From Luteimonas endophytica (lineage in GTDB: Bacteria > Pseudomonadota > Gammaproteobacteria > Xanthomonadales > Xanthomonadaceae): DNA of 64,000 nucleotides. Position numbers and translations under genes: made by a program. This document shows, piece by piece, positions 56,762-64,000 of this stretch. Location: NCBI RefSeq assembly GCF_029887875.1, contig NZ_JARXRM010000025.1, positions 124,001-188,000 of the forward strand, read 5' to 3'. Position 1 is the first letter of the stretch. Every line of letters starts with the position of its first letter. Under the pieces are notes generated by a model. The model was given only the letters and a program-made list of their open reading frames with translations. It did not search any database and was not told the DNA's origin.

Positions 56762-57838
56762 TCAATCGGTTCCGGGCGCGAGCCACAGGTCCGCGATCGC
56801 GCGCGCGGTCCGGTAGGGCTCGGGGTGGTTGCGGTTGCTCAGCACGATCACGGTGAGGCGCTGGCGCGGATGGCGCAGGATGACGTTGCGGAAGCCGATG
56901 GTCTCACCGGAGTGCCACAGCATGTCGCCCGCCAGGCGCCAGCCGTAGCCGTAGGCGTCGACGTCGTCCTCGCCGGTGTCGCCGTCGGTCTGCGCGGCGA
57001 ACGCGAGCGCGCGCGAAGCGCCGGACAGCAGGCGCTCGTCGTACAGCGCCGCGTCCCACCTGGCCAGGTCGTCGATCGAGCTGTAGATGCCGCCGTCGCC
57101 GAGCACCGCGCTGGTCGGGCTCTGGTCGGTGCGGCGCCAGGCGCCGTCGACCAGGCTGTGGCCGTAGGCGCGCCGCGCCACGCTGGACACCCCGTCCTCG
57201 AACGCCACCGTGCCGTCCATCCCCAGCGGGGCGAAGATGCGCGCGTGCAGGAAGGCGGCGAAATCCTGTCCGGAGGCCTTGCCGACCACCAGCGCGAGCA
57301 GCGCATAGGCGCTGTTGCTGTAGCGGTAGCGGGTGCCGGGCGGGAAATACAGCCTGTCGTGCTGCTCCAGCAGCGCCAGCACGTCGGCGTCGCGCAGCTG
57401 CGCGGCGGGGTGCTCCGGCATCGCCTCCTCGTAGTCGATCAGCCCCGAGGTGTGGCTGAGCAGGTGGTGCAGGGTGACCGGATCGGCGGCATCGGGCAGG
57501 GTCGGCAGCCAGCGGCGCACCGGATCGTCCAGGCGCAGGCGGCCGTCCTCGGCCAGCAGCAGGATCGCCGCGGCGGTGAACTGCTTGGTCAGCGACGCCA
57601 GGCGAAAGTTGGTGGCCGGCGCGACCGGCGCGCCGGTCTCCAGATCGGCCACGCCGTAGCCGCGGCGGACCACCGCTTCGCCATCGTGGAGGACCAGCAC
57701 CGCGGCACCGGGGACGGCGCCGCCGTAGTCGTGCATCAGCCGGTCGATCCGTTCCACGCGTTCCTCCATCGTCCCTCCCCGCGCCGCGCCGGCGCCGAGC
57801 AGCAGGATGCATGCAGCGATGGCGGCGAAAGCGCGCAT
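56762..57838 (-). CDS. Beta-lactamase-fold serine hydrolase (class C-like)
   Basis: A 358-residue exported protein (signal peptide residues 1-21). The serine-hydrolase motifs are SLTK (nucleophile Ser and Lys), YSN and HSGE in place of KTG. The family includes esterases and D-aminopeptidases rather than true resistance enzymes, so a role in peptide or cell-wall turnover is more likely than antibiotic resistance. First gene of a two-gene operon with the M28 peptidase. Confidence 0.9.
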   Translation of the reverse strand: MRAFAAIAACILLLGAGAARGGTMEERVERIDRLMHDYGGAVPGAAVLVLHDGEAVVRRGYGVADLETGAPVAPATNFRLASLTKQFTAAAILLLAEDGRLRLDDPVRRWLPTLPDAADPVTLHHLLSHTSGLIDYEEAMPEHPAAQLRDADVLALLEQHDRLYFPPGTRYRYSNSAYALLALVVGKASGQDFAAFLHARIFAPLGMDGTVAFEDGVSSVARRAYGHSLVDGAWRRTDQSPTSAVLGDGGIYSSIDDLARWDAALYDERLLSGASRALAFAAQTDGDTGEDDVDAYGYGWRLAGDMLWHSGETIGFRNVILRHPRQRLTVIVLSNRNHPEPYRTARAIADLWLAPGTD

Positions 57839-58012
57839 CGACCGATTCTAATCCAGTGCGCCGCACTCCACCGTCTCCCGATCCAGCGCCCTTTGCCTCC
57901 CTTGCCCCCGCGCCGCGCCGCGCCGGGCCGGGGCCGGTGAACTGCCGCCGAGCGCAGAGGCGGTGGCGTCGCCGGCTCCGGGCCGCGCACGCGGCTGCGT
58001 TAAGGTGGCGGG

Positions 58013-58747
58013 ATGTTCGAGCTCCGCCATGTCAGCCGGCGCTACGGCAGCAGCGTCGCGCTCGAGGACGTCGACCTGCGCATCGCGGCCGGCCGCAGCA
58101 CCGCGCTGATCGGGCCCAGCGGCGCCGGCAAGTCCACCGTGCTGCGCATGCTGATCGGCCTGGAATGGCCGGATGCGGGCACCGTGCTGTTCCGCGGCGA
58201 GCCGCTGCAGCGCGCGCGCCTGCTCGAGCAGCGGCGGCGGATCGGCTACGTGATCCAGGAGGGCGGGCTGTTCCCGCATCTGACCGCCGCCGGCAACGCG
58301 GCATTGCTGGCGCGCACGCTCGGCTGGACCGGCGCGCGCATCGACGCGCGCGTGCGCGAACTGGCCGAACTCTGCCAGCTGCCCGGCGACGCATTGCGGC
58401 GCTACCCGGCGGAGCTGTCCGGCGGCCAGCGCCAGCGCGTCGGCCTGATCCGCGCGCTGATGCTCGATCCCGAGGTGCTGCTGCTGGACGAGCCGCTGGG
58501 CGCGCTCGATCCGATCGTCCGCCATGAGCTGCAGGCGCAGATGCGCGAGCTGTTCGCCGCGCTGGGCAAGACCGTGGTGCTGGTGACCCACGACGTCGCC
58601 GAGGCGGCGTACCTGGCCGACACCCTGGTGCTGCTGCGCGGCGGCCGGGTGATCCAGCAGGGGCCGGCGCGGGCGCTGCTGCAGGCGCCGGCCGAGCCGT
58701 TCGTGCGTGCGTTCATGACCGCCCAGCGCAGCCTGGAGGCGCCATGA
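58013..58747 (+). CDS. Osmoprotectant-type ABC transporter ATP-binding protein (OpuCA-like)
   Basis: A 244-residue ATPase with Walker A GPSGAGKST, signature ELSGGQRQRVGLIRAL, Walker B LLLDEPLGALDP and VTHDVAEA. It has the IQEGGLFPHLT pattern of glycine-betaine/choline/carnitine importers, but lacks a C-terminal CBS pair, so it may not be gated by ionic strength in the usual way. Its stop overlaps the start of the fused permease/binding protein gene. Confidence 0.85.
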   Translation: MFELRHVSRRYGSSVALEDVDLRIAAGRSTALIGPSGAGKSTVLRMLIGLEWPDAGTVLFRGEPLQRARLLEQRRRIGYVIQEGGLFPHLTAAGNAALLARTLGWTGARIDARVRELAELCQLPGDALRRYPAELSGGQRQRVGLIRALMLDPEVLLLDEPLGALDPIVRHELQAQMRELFAALGKTVVLVTHDVAEAAYLADTLVLLRGGRVIQQGPARALLQAPAEPFVRAFMTAQRSLEAP

Positions 58748-60234
58748 CCCGGCGCCTGCTCGCGCTGCTGCTGTTGTGCTGCATCGCCGCCACCGGATGG
58801 GCGCAGCAGCCCGATGCCTCGGGCGCACGGGTGGCGGTCGGCTCGAAGAGCTTCACCGAATCGGTGGTGCTCGGCGAGATCGCCGCCGGCCTGGGCCGGC
58901 AAAGCGGCACTGCGGTGCGGCATCGCCGCCAGCTCGGCGGCACCCGCATCGTGTGGCGCGCGCTGCTGGGGGGAGAGATCGACGCCTATCCGGAATACAC
59001 CGGCACCCTGGCGCAGGAGCTGCTGCGGATGCCCGGGGCCGACCTCGACGCCTTGCGCGCCGAGCTGGCCCGCCGCGGCATCCGCATGACCGCGCCGCTC
59101 GGGTTCGACAACAGCTACGCGCTGGGCATGCGTGCCGCGCACGCGCAGGAACTGGGGATCCGCGGCATCGCCGACCTGCGCGACCATCCCACGCTGCGCT
59201 TCGGCTTCGGCAACGAGTTCATGCAGCGCGCCGACGGCTGGCCGGGGCTGCGCGCCGCCTACCGCCTGCCGCAGGACGCCAACGGGCTCGACCACGACCT
59301 GGCCTACCGCGGCCTGGCCAGCGGCGCGATCGACGTCACCGACCTGTACCGCACCGATGCCGAGATCCCGTACTACGACATCGCCGTGCTGGAGGACGGG
59401 CGCGGCCATTTTCCGTCGTACCAGGCGGTGTTCCTGTATCGCGAGGACCTGGCGGAACGCGCCCCGGAATGGGTCGCGGCGCTGGAGGGGCTGGCCGGGC
59501 GCCTGGATGCGGAGACGATGCGGCGCCTCAACGCGCGGGTGAAGCTGGACCGCGAAGCCGAGTCTGCGGTCGCCGCCGACTGGCTCGGCATCGACGCGCC
59601 GCAGGCGGCCGGGCGCTGGCCGCGGCTGTGGCAGCGCACCCGCGAGCACCTCGCCCTGGTGGGCATCTCGCTGGGCCTGGCGCTGCTGGTGGCGCTGCCG
59701 CTCGGGGTGCTGGCGGCGCGCCGGCCGCGCCTCGGCCAGGGGGTGCTCACCTTCACCGGGCTGCTGCAGACGCTGCCCTCGCTGGCGGTGTTCGTCTTCA
59801 TGATCCCGCTGTTCGGCATCGGCGCGTGGCCTGCGATCGCAGCACTGTTCCTGTACAGTCTGTTGCCCATCGTTCGCAACACCCACGCCGGGCTGACCGG
59901 CATCCCGCGCGACCTGCGCGAGACCGCGGCCGCGATCGGCCTGCGGCCGACGACGCGGCTGTGGCGGATCGAGCTGCCGCTGGCGCTGCGCACCATCCTG
60001 GCGGGGATCAAGACCGCCGCCGTGATCAACGTCGGCACCGCCACGCTCGGCGCGCTGATCGGCGCAGGCGGCTACGGCCAGTCGATCCTCGCCGGCATCC
60101 GGCTGGACGACATCGGCCTGATCCTGGAGGGCGCGGTGCCGGCGGCGCTGCTGGCGCTGGCCGCGCAGGGGGCGTTCGAACTGGTCGAGCGCGCGCTGAC
60201 CCCGCGCGGGCTGCGCCTGGCGGCGCGGCGCTGA
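58744..60234 (+). CDS. Fused osmoprotectant-binding protein and permease (OpuC-like)
   Basis: A 496-residue fusion. The signal peptide is followed by a type 2 binding domain (VAVGSKSFTESVVLGEIAAG ... ALLGGEIDAYPEYTGTLAQELL) to ~residue 290. A permease domain with about six helices follows (LLQTLPSLAVFVFMIPLFGIGAWPAIAAL; EAA-type loop GIPRDLRETAAAIGLRPTTRLWRIELPLA). With the ATPase it makes a complete importer for glycine betaine, choline or similar. The fusion is the binding-first arrangement. Confidence 0.9.
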   Translation: MTRRLLALLLLCCIAATGWAQQPDASGARVAVGSKSFTESVVLGEIAAGLGRQSGTAVRHRRQLGGTRIVWRALLGGEIDAYPEYTGTLAQELLRMPGADLDALRAELARRGIRMTAPLGFDNSYALGMRAAHAQELGIRGIADLRDHPTLRFGFGNEFMQRADGWPGLRAAYRLPQDANGLDHDLAYRGLASGAIDVTDLYRTDAEIPYYDIAVLEDGRGHFPSYQAVFLYREDLAERAPEWVAALEGLAGRLDAETMRRLNARVKLDREAESAVAADWLGIDAPQAAGRWPRLWQRTREHLALVGISLGLALLVALPLGVLAARRPRLGQGVLTFTGLLQTLPSLAVFVFMIPLFGIGAWPAIAALFLYSLLPIVRNTHAGLTGIPRDLRETAAAIGLRPTTRLWRIELPLALRTILAGIKTAAVINVGTATLGALIGAGGYGQSILAGIRLDDIGLILEGAVPAALLALAAQGAFELVERALTPRGLRLAARR

Positions 60235-60268
60235 TCCGGCCACCGCACATCGAAGACGAGGAACCCGC

Positions 60269-61033
60269 ATGACGAAGATCCCGCGCCACCGCATCCGCCT
60301 GCCGCAGCTCGATTTCAGCCGCGAACGCGAGAGCGACGTCTACTTCGTCCTCGACCACGAGGACGGCCGCGCCGAGCACGTCCGCTTCCACGACTACGAC
60401 CGGATCTACAGCCTGCCCGGGCTGTACGAGCAGATCTTCTACGAGCGGCTGAAGTGCGATTCGCCGCGCTTCCTCGCCATGCGCATGCGCGAAGTGCTGG
60501 CCGCCGCCGGCGACGATCTCAACCGCCAGCGCGTGCTCGACTTCGGCGCCGGCAACGGGATGATGGGCGAGGAGCTGGCGCACTACGGCGTCTCGCGCCT
60601 GGTCGGCGCCGACATCTCCGTGGCCGCGAAGGATGCGCTGTGGCGCGACCGCCCCGGCATCTACGACGCCTACTACGTCGGCGACCTCAGCCGCCACGAC
60701 GATGCGCTGATGGAGCAGCTCGGCGGCTGGGATTTCAACTGCCTCACCACCATCGCCGCGCTCGGCTACGACGACATCCCGGTGGCGGCGTTCCACCGCG
60801 CCTTCAACCTGATCGCCGACGGCGGCTGGATCGCGTTCAACATCAAGGAGACCTTCCTCGGTCAGTCCGACGAGAGCGGACTTGCGCTGTTCATCAAGCG
60901 CCTGGTCGCCGGCGAGTTCCTGCAGCTCTACCACCTGGAGCGGTACCGCCACCGCATCTCGATCGAGGGCAATCCGCTGCACTACTGCGCGGTGATCGGC
61001 CGCAAGCTCGCGGCGATGCCCGACAGCCCCTGA
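60269..61033 (+). CDS. Class I SAM-dependent methyltransferase
   Basis: A 254-residue methyltransferase with SAM-binding motif I VLDFGAGNGMMGEELAHYG (residues ~88-106) and the acidic motif VGADIS. An unusual ~80-residue N-terminal part (DYDRIYSLPGLYEQIFYERLKCDSP) precedes the fold. The substrate is unknown. It sits 34 bases after the transporter and may be co-transcribed with it. Confidence 0.8.
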   Translation: MTKIPRHRIRLPQLDFSRERESDVYFVLDHEDGRAEHVRFHDYDRIYSLPGLYEQIFYERLKCDSPRFLAMRMREVLAAAGDDLNRQRVLDFGAGNGMMGEELAHYGVSRLVGADISVAAKDALWRDRPGIYDAYYVGDLSRHDDALMEQLGGWDFNCLTTIAALGYDDIPVAAFHRAFNLIADGGWIAFNIKETFLGQSDESGLALFIKRLVAGEFLQLYHLERYRHRISIEGNPLHYCAVIGRKLAAMPDSP

Positions 61034-61095
61034 GCCGCGCGATCGGGGCCGACTCGCGTCCGGCTCGGACGCGGCTCGAACGCGACGGGTGCACG

Positions 61096-61196
61096 GTAGG
61101 AGCGGCCCACGGCCGCGAAGGCCGCGCGGGGCTCCGTTCCGGTTGGCGGTGATCCCCGGCGTGGCCGACGCGCCGGTTTTCGCGTGCATGGCACGC
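61096..61196 (+). repeat. Dispersed ~100-bp intergenic repeat, copy B
   Basis: Plus-strand copy of the element at 45429-45530: it starts GTAGGAGCGGCCCACGGCCG and ends in the same GTTTTCGCGTGCATGGCACGC, with an identical GGCGGTGATCCC block inside. It fills the gap between the methyltransferase and rhomboid genes. Confidence 0.8.
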
Positions 61197-61211
61197 GCCT
61201 GCGGCGACGGC

Positions 61212-62006
61212 CTACGGGTCGTCGCGCTCGCCGCGGCTCCGGGGGAATTCCAGCACCGTGCCGCGCGGCTCCGGCTCGCGGCGCCAGAGCACCGGCACCT
61301 CGCGCGGCGACGGCGGCTCGAACGTCTCGTCGAGGTCGGCGGCGTGTTCGCGGGCCAGCGCCTCCTCTTCCTCGATCTCCCAGCTGTAGCGCCGCCGCGG
61401 CGGCTGCGGATCGCTGCGCCGGAACAGCCACGCGGCCAGCACCCCGCCGAGCGCGCCGCCCAGGTGCGACTGCCAGGACACGCCGGGCTCCTGCGGCAGG
61501 ATCGTCAGCAACATGCCGCCGTAGAACAGGAACGCGATCATGCCCGCGGCGATCGACGGGCGGTCGCGCCGCAGCAGGCCGAGCACGAACACCAGGAACA
61601 TCAGCCCGTGGGTCACGCCGCTGGCGCCGAGGTGGAAAGAGCCGGCATCGCCCAGCAGCCACGCGCCCAGGCCCGAGCCCAGCCACATCAGCGGCAGCGC
61701 GCGCAGTGTGGCGCGTGGATACACCGCCAGCGCCAGCGTGCCCAGCAGCAGCAGCGCGGTCGCGTTCGCCACCAGGTGCTCGGGCGAGCCGTGCAGCAGC
61801 GGCGCGGTGAACAGCCCCGGCAGCCCGGCCAGCACGCGCGGCTCGACCGCGAACGCGCGGTAGTCGCCCAGCCCTTGCAGGCCGAACACGATCACCAGCG
61901 CCAGCACGAACACCACGCTGCCCTTGGCGGCCGAAGCCAAGCGTCGCTTGTCGGCGGCGCGCTGGGCCTCGGGGTCGAGCGGATCGTCGGGCGAGGGCAG
62001 GTACAT
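61212..62006 (-). CDS. Rhomboid-family intramembrane serine protease
   Basis: A 264-residue membrane protein with six helices: HGSPEHLVANATALLLLG in the second, the catalytic GASGVTHG motif (Ser) in the fourth, and the catalytic His in SWQSHLGGALGG of the sixth. A charged cytoplasmic C-terminal tail of ~60 residues follows. It cleaves transmembrane helices of unknown substrates. Confidence 0.92.
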   Translation of the reverse strand: MYLPSPDDPLDPEAQRAADKRRLASAAKGSVVFVLALVIVFGLQGLGDYRAFAVEPRVLAGLPGLFTAPLLHGSPEHLVANATALLLLGTLALAVYPRATLRALPLMWLGSGLGAWLLGDAGSFHLGASGVTHGLMFLVFVLGLLRRDRPSIAAGMIAFLFYGGMLLTILPQEPGVSWQSHLGGALGGVLAAWLFRRSDPQPPRRRYSWEIEEEEALAREHAADLDETFEPPSPREVPVLWRREPEPRGTVLEFPRSRGERDDP

Positions 62007-62096
62007 CGCTCGGAAGTGGCGGCTGTTTGCGCGGATGCAAGGGCGTGCGCCGGTGGGCGGGCGCCGGCAGGGCCGCGCCCGCTCCGGTGCCCGGCC

Positions 62097-63056
62097 TCAG
62101 TGCCCGGCCGCCGGTCGCGCCGGCCGCGCCAGGCTCAGGGCCACGGTGATCGCCAGGATCACCGCCACCACGCCCAGCGACCACAGCACCGGAATCTTGT
62201 AGAGGTCGATCAGCAGCATCTTCGCGCCGATGAACACCAGCACCACCGCCAGGCCGTAGGGCAGCAGGTGGAAGCGCTCGGCCATGCCCGCCAGCAGGAA
62301 GAACATCGCGCGCAGGCCCAGCACCGCGAACACGTTCGAGGTCAGCACGATGAACGGGTCGGTGGTGATGGCGAAGATCGCCGGGATCGAATCGACCGCG
62401 AAGATCACGTCGGTGATGCCGATCATCACCAGCACGATGAACAGCGGGGTGAACTTGCGCCGGCGGCCGCCGCCCAGCCACAGAGCGCTGCCGTAGTAGC
62501 GGCGCACGAACGGCACGTGCCCGGTCAGCCAGCGCAGCACCGGGTTGTTCTCCAGGTCCGGTTCCTTGCCGGCCGCGAACCACATCTTCACGCCGGTCAG
62601 CAGCAGGAATGCGCCGAACACGTACAGCATCCAGTGGAAGTTCGCGATCAGCGCGGCGCCGGCGAAGATCAGGATCGCGCGCAGCACGATCGCCAGCAGG
62701 ATGCCGATCACCAGCACCCGCTGGCGCTGCTCCTCGGGCACCGCGAAGTAGGTCATCAGCATCAGGAACACGAAGATGTTGTCGACCGCCAGCGCCTTCT
62801 CGACCAGGTAGCCGGTGAGGAACTCCAGTCCGACGCGGCGTGCCTCGTCCGGCCCGGCGTCCTGGCCCACGTACCACCACAGCGCGGCGTTGAACGCCAG
62901 CGCCAGGGCCACCCAGCCCAGGCTCCACCACGCCGCTTCCTTGAACGTGACCTTGTGCGCGCCGCCGTGGCGCATCAGCACCAGGTCGACCATGAGCGCG
63001 AGCAGGACCAGGCCGGAGAAGCCGGCCCACAGCCAGAGGTTGCCGATCGTTTCCAT
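62097..63056 (-). CDS. TerC-family membrane protein, probable manganese exporter
   Basis: A 319-residue protein with eight or nine helices and the TerC signature acidic residues in EKALAVDNIFVFLMLM and VIFAVDSIPAIFAIT. TerC-family proteins such as Alx and MeeF export Mn2+. This gene has a yybP-ykoY-type riboswitch in its leader, which supports manganese export directly. It is monocistronic in this window. Confidence 0.92.
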   Translation of the reverse strand: METIGNLWLWAGFSGLVLLALMVDLVLMRHGGAHKVTFKEAAWWSLGWVALALAFNAALWWYVGQDAGPDEARRVGLEFLTGYLVEKALAVDNIFVFLMLMTYFAVPEEQRQRVLVIGILLAIVLRAILIFAGAALIANFHWMLYVFGAFLLLTGVKMWFAAGKEPDLENNPVLRWLTGHVPFVRRYYGSALWLGGGRRRKFTPLFIVLVMIGITDVIFAVDSIPAIFAITTDPFIVLTSNVFAVLGLRAMFFLLAGMAERFHLLPYGLAVVLVFIGAKMLLIDLYKIPVLWSLGVVAVILAITVALSLARPARPAAGH

Positions 63057-63133
63057 CGAGGATTCCGGGCGAAAGGTGGAGGACGGCCGCGGGCGCGGGC
63101 GGCGCGGAGTCCATGCACGGAATCCGGGAACGC

Positions 63134-63252
63134 ACCTTCGCCGACGCGGCGAAGGTCTTGCTCACAGCCCGGTGTGGGCTGCCGCGGGACCGGAGCATGA
63201 CTGCTCGAAATGACGGCCGGCGCGCTGGGAGCTACTCCCCTTCGGCGCGCAT
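63134..63252 (-). ncRNA. yybP-ykoY manganese riboswitch upstream of terC
   Basis: Read on the minus strand, the ~110-base leader contains AAGGGGAGTAGC at the 5' side, GTCATTTCGAGCA, a GC-rich stem (CAGCCCACACCGGGCTG) and GAGCAAGACCTTC, in the order of the yybP-ykoY family core. A 10-bp stem (ACCTTCGCCG / CGGCGAAGGT, 63134-63156) overlaps the last conserved block and could switch with the aptamer. About 80 bases then lead to the terC ATG. The location before a TerC gene is classical for this Mn2+ sensor. Confidence 0.85.
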
Positions 63253-63300
63253 TCTGGCGGCGCGCGCCCCGCGCCGTCAACCGGGCGATACACTGGCGCG

Positions 63301-64000
63301 ATGACCGACGCCCTGCCCACCATCCGCCTGCGCAACGCCTGGCGGTCGAACCACCCCTGGCTCTTCCAGAAGCTGGTGGACAAGCCCACGCCCCGGCCGA
63401 AGCCGGGCAGCATCGTCGACATCGTCGGCCAGGACGGGGTCTGGATCGGCCGCGGCTTCTACAACGGCCATTCGCGGATCGCGGTGCGGATCCTGGAGCG
63501 CGACCCGGACGTGCCGGTCGACGCCGCCTGGTTCGCCGCGAAGATCGCCGAAGCGGTGCGGCTGCGCCGCGAGATCCTGCGCCTTGGCGAGGTCTCCGAC
63601 GCCTGGCGCGTGGTCCACAGCGAAGGCGACGGGCTCAGCGGGCTGGTGGTCGACCGCTACGCCGACCTGCTGGTGGTCGAGTACTTCAGCGCCGGCATGT
63701 ACCGGCACCGCGAATGGATCAACGAGGCGCTGCGCGCGCAGTTCCCCGGCTGCCGCTTCTACGGCTTCGCCGACGAGCACGTGCAGAAGCAGGAGAGCTT
63801 CGACTGCCGGCCGTTCAGCAGCGAAGGCACCGGCACCGTCGCGCCGGCGGTCATCGCCGAACACGGGGTGCGCTTCCGCGCCGATCCCGCCGGCGCCCAC
63901 AAGACCGGCTTCTTCGCCGACCAGCGCGACAACCGCCAGTGGTTCGGGCAGCAGGCCGCCGGGCGCCGGGTGCTGGACCTGTGCTGCAACACCGGCGGCT
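63301..64000 (+). CDS. rlmI: Class I SAM-dependent rRNA methyltransferase (RlmI-like), N-terminal part
   Basis: About 233 residues are seen before the window ends. An N-terminal PUA-like domain (RNAWRSNHPWLFQKLVDKPTPRPKPGSIVDIVGQDGVWIGRGFYN) is followed by the RlmI-type middle domain (GDGLSGLVVDRYADLLVVEYFS) and the start of the Rossmann fold (DPAGAHKTGFFADQRDNRQW; VLDLCCNTGG). E. coli RlmI methylates C1962 of 23S rRNA. It is divergent from terC. Confidence 0.9.
   Translation, partial: MTDALPTIRLRNAWRSNHPWLFQKLVDKPTPRPKPGSIVDIVGQDGVWIGRGFYNGHSRIAVRILERDPDVPVDAAWFAAKIAEAVRLRREILRLGEVSDAWRVVHSEGDGLSGLVVDRYADLLVVEYFSAGMYRHREWINEALRAQFPGCRFYGFADEHVQKQESFDCRPFSSEGTGTVAPAVIAEHGVRFRADPAGAHKTGFFADQRDNRQWFGQQAAGRRVLDLCCNTGG

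Noticed and set aside
61089-63200. 703-codon plus-strand frame and a 738-codon minus-strand frame near the rhomboid and TerC genes
   Set aside because: Both overlap well-supported rhomboid and TerC genes and the riboswitch in other frames and show no domain pattern.

Overview
This 64 kb window is very GC-rich chromosomal DNA around the replication origin of a gammaproteobacterium, most likely a member of the Lysobacteraceae (Xanthomonadaceae; Lysobacter/Luteimonas-like). The evidence is the order mnmE-yidC-rnpA-rpmH / dnaA-oriC-dnaN-recF-gyrB, followed by tonB-exbB-exbD1-exbD2 and pdxJ as I recall it from Xanthomonas, together with strongly Xanthomonas-like DnaA, RecF and GyrB proteins. I saw no tRNA, rRNA, CRISPR array, prophage or insertion sequence.

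Layout. 1-7.8 kb: an ECF sigma factor with a linked Ser/Thr kinase (cut by the window edge), a YadG/YadH-type ABC exporter, a ferredoxin-NADP reductase, a translationally coupled mini-operon (small membrane protein, XRE regulator, lipoprotein hydrolase) with two identical palindromic operators, and a NatA/NatB-like ABC exporter. 7.9-19.5 kb: a TonB-domain lipoprotein, then the origin block with oriC between dnaA and dnaN and three parS-like sites in dnaN-recF-gyrB. 19.6-27.5 kb: an M48 lipoprotein protease, a TPR protein, the TonB energy-transduction operon plus a third ExbD, pdxJ and cardiolipin synthase.

27.8-34.9 kb is the most notable accessory region. Six co-directional genes match the Pseudomonas fapABCDEF functional-amyloid operon in order, size and signature motifs. 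They comprise two secreted proteins carrying the same three-fold amyloid-type repeat, a C39-like protease, a FapE-like protein and an outer-membrane channel with an N-terminal coiled coil. A good -24/-12 (sigma-54) promoter lies in front, and a convergent GAFTGA-containing sigma-54 activator lies directly behind, so the cluster looks self-contained in both structure and regulation.

35-64 kb holds mostly housekeeping, signalling and envelope genes. These are a radical-SAM protein, a sensorless histidine kinase with a single-domain response regulator, a DesK/LuxR-type two-component pair with a perfect dyad upstream, a WYL regulator next to two small genes, and a TonB-dependent receptor. Next come phhA with a divergent Lrp regulator and two matching dyads, a coupled NTF2/thioesterase/GST/FAD-Rieske operon, and an SDR-DoxX fusion. 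The region ends with a patatin lipase, an M28 peptidase, a beta-lactamase-fold hydrolase, an OpuC-like transporter with fused binding protein and permease, a methyltransferase, a rhomboid protease, TerC behind a yybP-ykoY manganese riboswitch, and the start of an RlmI-like rRNA methyltransferase. Two copies of a ~100 bp intergenic repeat are present near 45.5 and 61.1 kb.
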